Below are positions 44,952 to 52,149 of a stretch of 64,000 bases of DNA, one piece after another (position 1 is the stretch's first letter; each line of letters starts with the position of its first letter). This DNA is from Propionibacterium sp. (lineage in GTDB: Bacteria; Actinomycetota; Actinomycetes; Propionibacteriales; Propionibacteriaceae), in NCBI GenBank assembly GCA_012517405.1, contig JAAYVB010000004.1, forward strand, positions 1 through 64,000, written 5' to 3'. The notes beneath the pieces are model-generated. The model saw only the letters and a list, made by a program, of their open reading frames with translations, was not told the origin of the DNA and ran no database searches. The position numbers and the translations under genes were made by a program.

Positions 44952-46265
44952 ATGAGTGACGCAGCACTGGTTGCTCTCATCCTTGTGGTGGGCATGTTCG
45001 CCCTGATGGCCATCGGCGTCTCGGTGTCGGTTTCGATCGGCTTGCCCTCCGCGATCTGCTTGGTGATCTTGATGGGTCCCGAATCGGGCATTTTTACCTC
45101 GGCGCAGAAGATTTATAACGGCGTCGATTCGTTTGCATTGCTTGCCATCCCATTGTTCGTGTTGGCCGGTGCCATCATGAACCAGGGCGGTATCGCCTCA
45201 CGATTGATCGATTTCGCGAAGGCGTTGGTTGGGCCGATGCCCGGTGCCCTGGCGCAGACGAACGTGCTCGCTTGTATGCTGTTCGGTTCTATTTCGGGTT
45301 CGGCCCTGGCCGGTGCATCCGCCGTCGGCGCGATCATGGCTCCGGAAGAGGAGAAGAGCGGCTATGACATGAGTTTCGCCGCCGCGGTTAACATCGCCTC
45401 GGCCCCGTCAGGCATGCTGATTCCCCCTTCGAACACGATCATCGTGTACGCCCTGGTGTCGCAGGCATCGGTGGGCGCACTGTTCCTCGCGGGCTACATT
45501 CCGGGCATCCTTTGGGCCCTGACCTGTATGGTTCTGGTCTACTTCTACTCACGCAAGCATCCCGAGCTCAAGGGCGCAGGCTTCCCCCCGTTCAAGGAGG
45601 GCCTGAAGGCCTTCTGGCGGGCGGTACCGAGCCTGGGATTGATCATCGTGGTCATCGGCGGCATCGTGTTCGGCGTGTTCACCGCGACCGAGGGTGCGGC
45701 CGTCGCCGTGATGTACGCGCTCATCCTGTCCTTGATATACCGTACGGTGCGTGTCCCGGACCTTCCGAGGATTCTGCTGAGCGCGACCCGTACCTCGTCC
45801 GTGGTGGTGTTCTTGATCGCCCTGTCGTCGATCATGAGCTACGCAATGGTGTTCGCGAATATCCCGAATCTGATCGCTGACTGGCTGACCTCGGTCACCT
45901 CATCCTCGGTTGTCTTCCTGCTTATCATGGCCGTCGTCTTGTTGATCATTGGAATTCCGCTTGATGCGACTCCTGCTGTGCTGATCTTCACCCCGATCTT
46001 CCTGCCGATCGCCACGCAGTACGGCATTCATCCGGTTCACCTTGGCATCATGATGGTGTTCAACATGTGTATCGCCGTCATTTCTCCGCCCTCCGCGCCA
46101 GTGCTCTTCGTCGGGGCCCGTGTGGCCGGCAAGAAGGTGGAAGACGTCATCGGTCCGCTGATGCCATTCTTCGGCGCATTGATCGTGATGCTGTTGATCG
46201 TGCAGTACATTCCTGCGCTGTCCATGTGGTTGCCCACAGTGGCAGGTATGGTCCAACCCGCCTGA
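44952..46265 (+). CDS. dctM: TRAP transporter large permease subunit
   Basis: The product is 437 aa from ATG 44952. It has about 12 helices and DctM motifs: FALLAIPLFVLAGAIMNQGGIASRLIDFAKAL, SISGSALAGASAVGAIMAPEE, SAPSGMLIPPSNTIIVYA and the second repeat GIPLDATPAVLIFTPIFLPIA. It is the Na+-coupled transport channel. A perfect 32-bp palindrome follows the stop. Confidence 0.92.
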   Translation: MSDAALVALILVVGMFALMAIGVSVSVSIGLPSAICLVILMGPESGIFTSAQKIYNGVDSFALLAIPLFVLAGAIMNQGGIASRLIDFAKALVGPMPGALAQTNVLACMLFGSISGSALAGASAVGAIMAPEEEKSGYDMSFAAAVNIASAPSGMLIPPSNTIIVYALVSQASVGALFLAGYIPGILWALTCMVLVYFYSRKHPELKGAGFPPFKEGLKAFWRAVPSLGLIIVVIGGIVFGVFTATEGAAVAVMYALILSLIYRTVRVPDLPRILLSATRTSSVVVFLIALSSIMSYAMVFANIPNLIADWLTSVTSSSVVFLLIMAVVLLIIGIPLDATPAVLIFTPIFLPIATQYGIHPVHLGIMMVFNMCIAVISPPSAPVLFVGARVAGKKVEDVIGPLMPFFGALIVMLLIVQYIPALSMWLPTVAGMVQPA

Positions 46266-46278
46266 TCGGTCACCGAAT

Positions 46279-46310
46279 CCACCGGTCGACCGACGTCGGT
46301 CGACCGGTGG
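46279..46310. terminator. 32-bp perfect palindrome between dctM and the dehydrogenase gene
   Basis: CCACCGGTCGACCGAC followed directly by its exact reverse complement, 13 bp after the dctM stop. As RNA it gives a 14-bp stem with a tiny loop; as DNA it could be a protein site. There is no T-tract, and the next gene lies 110 bp downstream on the same strand. Confidence 0.7.
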
Positions 46311-46420
46311 TGGTGCCCCGTTCCGGATTTATCCCCGATTCACCGATGGCACCGACCTGCACTCGGTGGATTCGGGATGATGCTGAGCTGACTCAAAATC
46401 CCACAGAAGGAGGAACGGCG

Positions 46421-47443
46421 ATGAAGGCCGTTTACATCAAGGGCAAAGAAGATCTCGAAATCGCAGAAGTTCCGGTTCCCGAACCAGGGCCCGATCAGGT
46501 TCGGCTCAAGGTCGCCTATGTGGGCATCTGCGGATCAGACCTGCACTACTACTTCAACGGCGCCAACGGCACCTTCGTGGTGCGCGAACCGCTGATTCCC
46601 GGGCACGAGATGTCCGGCTACATCGACGCGGATCCGCAAGGCGAATGGGCGCAGGGCACCCCGGTCACCGTGCATCCGGCCACCTTCGGACCCGAGGTGC
46701 CCGGCATGGAGAACCTGCGGCATCTTCGCCCGGGCGGCTCCTACCTGGGCAGCGCGTCGACCTGGCCGCACACCCAGGGCGCGATGGCCCAGTACATGCT
46801 GGTCGGACGAGACATGGTGCGCGTGCTGCCGGAAGGCGTTTCGGTCAAGGCCGCCGCTTTGGCCGAGCCCCTCGGCGTGGTGCTGCACGGCATCAACATG
46901 GCCGGTGACCTGACCGGCAAGAACGTCCTGGTGTCGGGATCCGGCCCGATCGGCCTGCTGGCCACCTTCGCCGCCAAGCACCGCGGTGCCAGCAAGGTCA
47001 CCTCGTCCGATGTGCTGGACGGGCCGCTCGCCCGCGCCAAGCAGATCGGCGCTGACGAGGTCATCAACGTGACCAAGCAGCCGCTGCCGGAGGAGACCTA
47101 CGACCTGATCCTGGAATGCTCGGCGGCCGCGCCCGCTGTCAACGGCTGCATGAAGGCGATCAAGCCCCGTGGCCGCATCGTCCAGATCGGCATGTTCCCG
47201 GGTACCCCGGTGGCTGTCGAGTTGGCGGCGCTCGGCCAGAAGGAGATCACCTGGATCGGCACCTTCCGCTTCGACAATGAGGTGGACGAGGCCATCGAGA
47301 TGATCGCGGCTGCCCCGTCGGTGGCGGACGTCGTCACGCATGTCATCGCGGTGGACCAGGCAACCGAGGCCTTCGATATCGCGAAGAACTCGGAGATCTC
47401 CGGCAAGGTGCTCGTCAAGTTGGACGGTGAGGTCGAGGAATGA
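46421..47443 (+). CDS. Zinc-dependent alcohol dehydrogenase family, L-idonate 5-dehydrogenase-like
   Basis: The product is 340 aa from ATG 46421, with AAGGAGG 6 bp upstream. MDR family: catalytic zinc ligands in VGICGSDLHYYFNG (Cys) and IPGHEMSGYI (His), and Rossmann motif VLVSGSGPIGLLA. The structural-zinc lobe is reduced: HPATFGPEVPGMENLRHLRPGG has no four-cysteine set, unlike IdnD/sorbitol dehydrogenases. It probably oxidises an aldonate or polyol brought in by the TRAP system, e.g. idonate to 5-ketogluconate. Confidence 0.85.
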   Translation: MKAVYIKGKEDLEIAEVPVPEPGPDQVRLKVAYVGICGSDLHYYFNGANGTFVVREPLIPGHEMSGYIDADPQGEWAQGTPVTVHPATFGPEVPGMENLRHLRPGGSYLGSASTWPHTQGAMAQYMLVGRDMVRVLPEGVSVKAAALAEPLGVVLHGINMAGDLTGKNVLVSGSGPIGLLATFAAKHRGASKVTSSDVLDGPLARAKQIGADEVINVTKQPLPEETYDLILECSAAAPAVNGCMKAIKPRGRIVQIGMFPGTPVAVELAALGQKEITWIGTFRFDNEVDEAIEMIAAAPSVADVVTHVIAVDQATEAFDIAKNSEISGKVLVKLDGEVEE

Positions 47444-47485
47444 TCTGTATCCGCGTCGGCACATCGCGAGAGTGAAACCGCCGCG

Positions 47486-48268
47486 ATGTGCAGTGCATCA
47501 GTAGAAGTGCCACCGCGCGGGTCACCTTCGGTGTCCCGCGCGGTGGCCATCTTGAACCTGATCGCGCAGCGGCCAGGCGGCTGGTCGTTGACCAAGATCG
47601 CGTCCAGCCTCGGGCTGGCGAAGTCGTCCGTGCTGACCATCCTGACCTCGTTGGAGGCCGCCGGAATGGTCAGCCGGACCGACAACTACTACGACTTGGA
47701 CGTCGGCGTCCTGACCCCTGCAGGCGGCTTCCTGCGCGGCACGGATTCGATCAGCCAGTTCAAGCGCGAAGTCGCGGCAGCACCGGTGCTGTCGGGTGAG
47801 CTCGCCCATCTGGCGCTGCTCGCCGGCCGGGAGGTCACCTATATCGCGCGTCATGTCGGACGTGAACCCCTGCCGGTGACCGCCGGAGTGGGCGACCGGT
47901 TCCCCGCCTCGATCACCGCGGTGGGGGTGGCCCTGCTCGCGCAGCTCAGCGATGAGCAGATCGTCGAACTCTACGGCGACCTGGAGCGGCTGCCGCGCTG
48001 GTCACCGCGCTCGACGACCAATCTGTCCACTCTGCTGGCCAAGCTGAACGAGACGCGCGCTGCCGGCTATGCGGTCGACGACGGTGAGACCTACCCCAAC
48101 GTCTTCGCCTACGGACTGGTGGTACACCGGGTCGGCAATCATGCGCAGGACTTCTCGATGAGCGTCTCACTGCTGCTGGACGAAGCCACCCCGAAGCGCC
48201 GGGCGCAGGCCCTCGAAGAGCTGAAGGGCGTGCGAGACGCCCTGGAGTCGGGCAACGACCTGCGCTGA
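47486..48268 (+). CDS. IclR family transcriptional regulator
   Basis: The product is 260 aa. The N-terminal winged HTH is VSRAVAILNLIAQRPGGWSLTKIASSLGLAKSSVLTILTSLEAAGMV. The C-terminal effector-binding IclR domain includes LAHLALLAGREVTYIARHVGR and FAYGLVVHRVG. It lies 42 bp after the dehydrogenase and probably controls the sugar-acid genes in response to a small acid ligand. Confidence 0.88.
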   Translation: MCSASVEVPPRGSPSVSRAVAILNLIAQRPGGWSLTKIASSLGLAKSSVLTILTSLEAAGMVSRTDNYYDLDVGVLTPAGGFLRGTDSISQFKREVAAAPVLSGELAHLALLAGREVTYIARHVGREPLPVTAGVGDRFPASITAVGVALLAQLSDEQIVELYGDLERLPRWSPRSTTNLSTLLAKLNETRAAGYAVDDGETYPNVFAYGLVVHRVGNHAQDFSMSVSLLLDEATPKRRAQALEELKGVRDALESGNDLR

Positions 48269-48281
48269 TCGCGCGGGTCGT

Positions 48282-48322
48282 CGCCCCGATGGGTCAGCCC
48301 GGGCCGCCGCCCCGATGGGTCA
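48282..48322. repeat. 15-bp direct repeat between the IclR and GarR-like genes
   Basis: CGCCCCGATGGGTCA occurs at 48282-48296 and 48308-48322; the second copy ends in the GarR-like stop codon. It looks like a small tandem duplication of the 3' end. No function is evident. Confidence 0.6.
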
Positions 48323-49213
48323 CTCGGCGGTGATCTGTTCCAGGTACTTGTGGACGACGGCCAGGTCGTCGTCGCCGAGTCCGGCTTCGGTGAGGCCCTG
48401 GTAGATCTGCAGTGCCTTGCTGCTGATCGGCAATGTCCGCGACGAGGCCGCGGCCTCGCCGAGCGCGATCTTCAGGTCCTTGACCATGAACTTGGCGGCG
48501 CCGGTGTTGGAGTAGTCGCGCTGTTCGACCTTGGCGTGCTTCGCGTTCAGCACAGCGCTGCCGCCCCAGCCCTTGGCGAGCATCGAGTACATCAACGCCA
48601 CATCCACGCCGGCGCCCTCGGCGAGCAGCGCGGCCTCGGCGAGCGCGGCCATCGTCACGCCGACGATCATCTGATTGCAGGCCTTGACGACCTCACCGGC
48701 CCCCAGGGGGCCGCAGTGCACCGGCGTGCCGCAGGCCTTCAGCACCTCGATCGCCTTCGCTGCCGGTTCGTCATCCCCACCGACCATGATCGACAAGGTA
48801 CCTGCCTTGGCGCCGGCCTCGCCACCGCTCACCGGGGCGTCCACCACCTGCAGCAGGTCTTCGGTCGCCACCGCGACACGGCGCGCCAACTCGCGGACAT
48901 CGCCGGGGGCGACGGTGGAGCTCACCACGAGCACGGTCGGCGTCTCAATGCCGGCCAACAGGCCGTCCGGACCATCAAGCAGCGGCGCCAGTTGGGTGAG
49001 ATCCTGCAGCATGTCGATGATCACATCGCAGGTCTGGCCGATGATGCGCGGTGTCGCCTCGAAGACCGCCCCCTCGGCTGTCAGCGCCGCGGCCGAGGCT
49101 TCGCGCCGCGCCCATACCGTCAACTGGTGACCGGCGGCGATCAACTGATGCCCCATCGGGGCGCCCATCTTGCCCGGGCCCAGCAGGGCGACACGTGAGG
49201 TAGTCATGCCCAT
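48320..49213 (-). CDS. Beta-hydroxyacid dehydrogenase, tartronate-semialdehyde reductase-like (GarR/Hibadh family)
   Basis: The product is 297 aa (295 if ATG 49207 is used). Rossmann start VALLGPGKMGAPMGHQLIAAGHQLTVW; substrate motif VVDAPVSGGEAGAKAGTLSIMVGG; catalytic Lys in GAGEVVKACNQMIVG; and KDLKIALGEA cofactor region. It reduces a 3-oxo acid such as tartronate semialdehyde, consistent with aldarate or glycolate-type breakdown in this cluster. Its start codon overlaps the palindrome at 49209-49223. Confidence 0.88.
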   Translation of the reverse strand: MGMTTSRVALLGPGKMGAPMGHQLIAAGHQLTVWARREASAAALTAEGAVFEATPRIIGQTCDVIIDMLQDLTQLAPLLDGPDGLLAGIETPTVLVVSSTVAPGDVRELARRVAVATEDLLQVVDAPVSGGEAGAKAGTLSIMVGGDDEPAAKAIEVLKACGTPVHCGPLGAGEVVKACNQMIVGVTMAALAEAALLAEGAGVDVALMYSMLAKGWGGSAVLNAKHAKVEQRDYSNTGAAKFMVKDLKIALGEAAASSRTLPISSKALQIYQGLTEAGLGDDDLAVVHKYLEQITAE

Positions 49214-49223
49214 AGAATATGGG
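49209..49223. promoter_or_regulatory. 15-bp palindrome at the GarR-like/SDR divergent promoter
   Basis: CCCATA-GAA-TATGGG is a perfect 6-3-6 palindrome between the divergent starts at 49213 and 49258. A further TATGGG half-site is at about 49245. It is well placed for an operator read by the IclR regulator, but IclR sites vary and this is not proven. Confidence 0.55.
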
Positions 49224-49257
49224 ATGAAGCCGTCGTATCGCCGTATGGGAGCACGTG

Positions 49258-50013
49258 ATGAACTCAGCTTTTGACATTTCCGGCCTGACCGCCGTGATCA
49301 CCGGAGGAGGTCGGGGGCTCGGGCTGGGTATCACGACTGCATTGCTGGATGCCGGAGTCGACGTGCACGTGATCTCCCGGCGTCCGCCCGATGAGAGCGT
49401 GGTCGTCCAGGCCGTTGAGAGCGGACGGAGACTCATCCATCACGAGGCCGATCTGTCCGACCGTGAGGCGCTGCCCGTGATCGCCGAACAGATCCTGGCG
49501 ACCGATCAGATCGACATTCTGGTCAACAACGCAGGCACACAGGAACGCCACCCGGCGATCGAGTTTCCGCTGGAGTCCTTCGACCGGGTGATCGACATCA
49601 ATCTGCGTTCGGTCTTCCAGGCCTGCCAGCTCTTCGGGGCTGCCATGCTGGAGCGTGGGCGCGGCAAGATCATCAATATCGCCTCGATGCTCAGCTTCCA
49701 GGGCGGCTTCAACGTGCCGGCCTATGCGGCATCCAAGGGCGGTGTCGCCCAGTTGACCAAGGCGCTGTGCAACGAGTGGGCGTCGCAGGGGGTCAATGTG
49801 AACGCGATCGCCCCCGGGTACATGGACACCGAGATGAACACCGCATTGATTGCCGATCCGGTGCGCAGCGAACAGATCATGGTGCGCATTCCAGCCGGAC
49901 GCTGGGGCAATGGCGAAGACATCGGCAATGTCGCTGTCTTCCTGGCCTCGCCGGCCTCCGATTACATTCACGGCCAGATCGTCCCCGTGGACGGCGGCTG
50001 GCTCGCGCGTTAG
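49258..50013 (+). CDS. Short-chain dehydrogenase, KduD / gluconate 5-dehydrogenase-like
   Basis: The product is 251 aa from ATG 49258 (an adjacent GTG at 49255 is in frame). Nucleotide motif VITGGGRGLGLG, NNAGTQERHPA, catalytic Ser in NIASMLSFQGG, and YAASKGG (Tyr-x-x-x-Lys) then APGYMDTEMN. NNAGTQ-R-x-A is typical of 2-deoxygluconate/gluconate 5-dehydrogenase types. It probably interconverts keto- and hydroxy-sugar acids together with the dehydrogenase at 46421. It overlaps the response-regulator gene on the opposite strand by 4 bp. Confidence 0.87.
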   Translation: MNSAFDISGLTAVITGGGRGLGLGITTALLDAGVDVHVISRRPPDESVVVQAVESGRRLIHHEADLSDREALPVIAEQILATDQIDILVNNAGTQERHPAIEFPLESFDRVIDINLRSVFQACQLFGAAMLERGRGKIINIASMLSFQGGFNVPAYAASKGGVAQLTKALCNEWASQGVNVNAIAPGYMDTEMNTALIADPVRSEQIMVRIPAGRWGNGEDIGNVAVFLASPASDYIHGQIVPVDGGWLAR

Positions 50014-50669
50014 TCGACCAGCCCGGTCTCGAAGGCGATCAGCACGAGGTTGACCCGGTCGCGGGCGCCGAGCTTCGACAGCAGGCGCCCGACATGGGTC
50101 TTCACCGTGCCCTCGGCCATGAACAGGTTGGACGCGATCTCCGCGTTGGTGGCGCCCTTGGCGATCTCGACGAGCACCTCGCGCTCGCGATCGGTGAGGA
50201 CATCGAGCCGGGGGTCTTCGCGTCCGGGCGTGTCGGGCAGCCGTGGCACCACATGTTCGAGCAGCCTGCGGGTGGCGCTCGGCGCCACAACCGCCTCACC
50301 CGCGGCCACCGAGCGGATCGCATTCAGCAGGTCGTCCGGGCGGGCGTCCTTGAGCATGAAACCGGATGCGCCGGCCTTCAAGGCTGCGAAGACGTATTCG
50401 TCCAGGTCGAAGGTGGTCAGCACCAGCACCTTGGTCCGTAGCCCGGCGGCGACGATGCGGCGGGTGGCCTCGACGCCGTCCATCTCGGGCATCCGGATGT
50501 CCATCAGCACGACATCGGCCGGGTTCGCGGTCAGCGCGGTGAGGGCCCCCAACCCGTTTGTGGCCTCACCGACCACGGTCATGTCGTCCTCGGCGTCGAT
50601 CAGCATCCGGAATCCGCTGCGGACCAGGGACTGGTCGTCTGCGAGGAAGACTGTCAGGGGTTGGGTCAT
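50010..50669 (-). CDS. LuxR-family response regulator
   Basis: The product is 219 aa. Receiver domain: acidic pocket ADDQ, phospho-acceptor Asp in DVVLMDIRMPEMDG, Thr in VLVLTTFDLDEYVFAAL, and the Lys of GFMLKDARP. The output domain is a LuxR HTH (LTDREREVLVEIAKGATNAEIASNLFMAEGTVKTHVGRLLSKLG). It is translationally coupled to the sensor kinase (ATGA). The targets are unknown. Confidence 0.93.
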   Translation of the reverse strand: MTQPLTVFLADDQSLVRSGFRMLIDAEDDMTVVGEATNGLGALTALTANPADVVLMDIRMPEMDGVEATRRIVAAGLRTKVLVLTTFDLDEYVFAALKAGASGFMLKDARPDDLLNAIRSVAAGEAVVAPSATRRLLEHVVPRLPDTPGREDPRLDVLTDREREVLVEIAKGATNAEIASNLFMAEGTVKTHVGRLLSKLGARDRVNLVLIAFETGLVD

Positions 50670-52003
50670 GTCGGCTCACCGTTCTGTTGATGCTTGGTCC
50701 ATTCTTCCCCATCGAGAAGAGCCTTCGTGCCTGCCCTGCTGGTCAGTGGCAGGATCGCTCGCACCACCCAGCCCCCGGATCGGGTCGGCTTGGCGGTCAG
50801 CCTGCCGCCCATCGCGGTCACCCGCTCCTGCATGCCCTGCAGACCGAAGCCCGATCCCTGCACCGAGATAAGCGGGTCCCCATCGGCGTGGGTGTCCGGT
50901 CCGGGTGCATCATTGGCCACCTCGATGCTGATGGTGGTCGGCTGGTAGATCAGCGCCACGGTGGCCTGCGAAGCAGGGCCACCGTGCTTGAGGAAGTTGG
51001 TCAGTCCCTCCTGCACGATCCGATAGGCGGTCACACCGAGAGCTGCGCTAACCGTCGGTTGCGTCCCGGTCACCGAGAACTGGACGCGCTCACCGGCCTT
51101 CGCCACCATCGTGGGAATGTCGGACAGTCCGGGTGCCGGCTGGAAGTCGGCGGGCTGCGGATCATCGGGATCGGCGCGCAGCACTCCGACGATGCGGCGC
51201 ATCTCGCCGAGGGCCTCGCGTCCGGTCTCGGAGATGGTCTCGAGCGCCTGGATCGCCGCCTCCGGGCGTTTGCGTGCCAGCGCCTTACCACCATCGGCCT
51301 GCACGATCATCACCGAAAGCGAATGCGCCACCACGTCGTGCAGTTCGCGGGCGATATCGGTGCGCACTCTCGCCTCGATCATGCGGGTCTGCTGATCGCG
51401 CTTGACGAGCTCGGATTCATAGCGTTCCTGGGCCGCGAGTTCGCGTTCCTGGCGGGCGACCGCGGTCTCACGGTCGCGTCGTCCGAGCAGGTAGGGAGTG
51501 ATCGTCCAGGCCAGGCACAGTGCGATCAATGGCGCCAGGATCGGCAGCAACTCGGGGCTCATCGACCCGATCGGATCATCCACCGACCAGCGCACCGGTC
51601 CCAGGATCGATCCGACGCCTCCGGCCAGCACGATCAGCCGGGATTCGTGGCCGTCCACCCAGCGTGCCACCGAGTAGCTCGCGATGGGTACCGCGATCAG
51701 CGCCCAGGTCGGGGCAGGGACGAGGAACAGCTGCGCAAGGCCGCCCGCCGAGATCAGCGCGGTCATCATCAGCGGATGGGTCCGGCGCAGCGCCAGCGGC
51801 AGCACGATCGCGATCGAGGTGAGCACCGAGGCCAGGTAATAGTGGCTCCTGAGGCCGGTACCCACCAGGTCTCCCCAGAACGCCGTGCAGCCGGTCAGGA
51901 TGATCGCCACCGCCAAATCGATGCGCCAGATGCTGCTGCGTGGTGCGTCGACGGGACCGTCCTCCAGCGCCATGGCGGCGTCATCGGTCGGGTCGGACTG
52001 CAT
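50666..52003 (-). CDS. Sensor histidine kinase (HisKA_3 type)
   Basis: The product is 445 aa from ATG 52003 (MQSDPTDDAAMALED); GGAGGA sits just before it. Six hydrophobic helices fill residues about 35-190 with almost no extracellular domain. The H-box is IARELHDVVAHSLSVMIVQADGG, and the ATPase domain ends in GSGFGLQGMQERV. This is the NarL-type kinase class with intramembrane sensing. A four-copy hexanucleotide repeat lies 46 bp upstream. Confidence 0.9.
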   Translation of the reverse strand: MQSDPTDDAAMALEDGPVDAPRSSIWRIDLAVAIILTGCTAFWGDLVGTGLRSHYYLASVLTSIAIVLPLALRRTHPLMMTALISAGGLAQLFLVPAPTWALIAVPIASYSVARWVDGHESRLIVLAGGVGSILGPVRWSVDDPIGSMSPELLPILAPLIALCLAWTITPYLLGRRDRETAVARQERELAAQERYESELVKRDQQTRMIEARVRTDIARELHDVVAHSLSVMIVQADGGKALARKRPEAAIQALETISETGREALGEMRRIVGVLRADPDDPQPADFQPAPGLSDIPTMVAKAGERVQFSVTGTQPTVSAALGVTAYRIVQEGLTNFLKHGGPASQATVALIYQPTTISIEVANDAPGPDTHADGDPLISVQGSGFGLQGMQERVTAMGGRLTAKPTRSGGWVVRAILPLTSRAGTKALLDGEEWTKHQQNGEPT

Positions 52004-52048
52004 TCCTCCAGGATAGGACGACGATCTTCGCGGATCCCTGGCAGCGTC

Positions 52049-52072
52049 GGTGCAGGTGCAGGTGCAGGTGCA
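52049..52072. repeat. Hexanucleotide repeat (GGTGCA, four copies)
   Basis: Four perfect tandem copies of GGTGCA lie in the divergent leader between the kinase gene and the 608-aa gene, followed by the near-copy GGCGCG. It could change promoter spacing by slippage. Confidence 0.75.
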
Positions 52073-52149
52073 GGCGCGGCGATTGGGAGGATGTTTGCGG
52101 GGTTTGCTACCGTCAAACCGGGTCACCTCCACCTTGTTAAGGACTGCTC

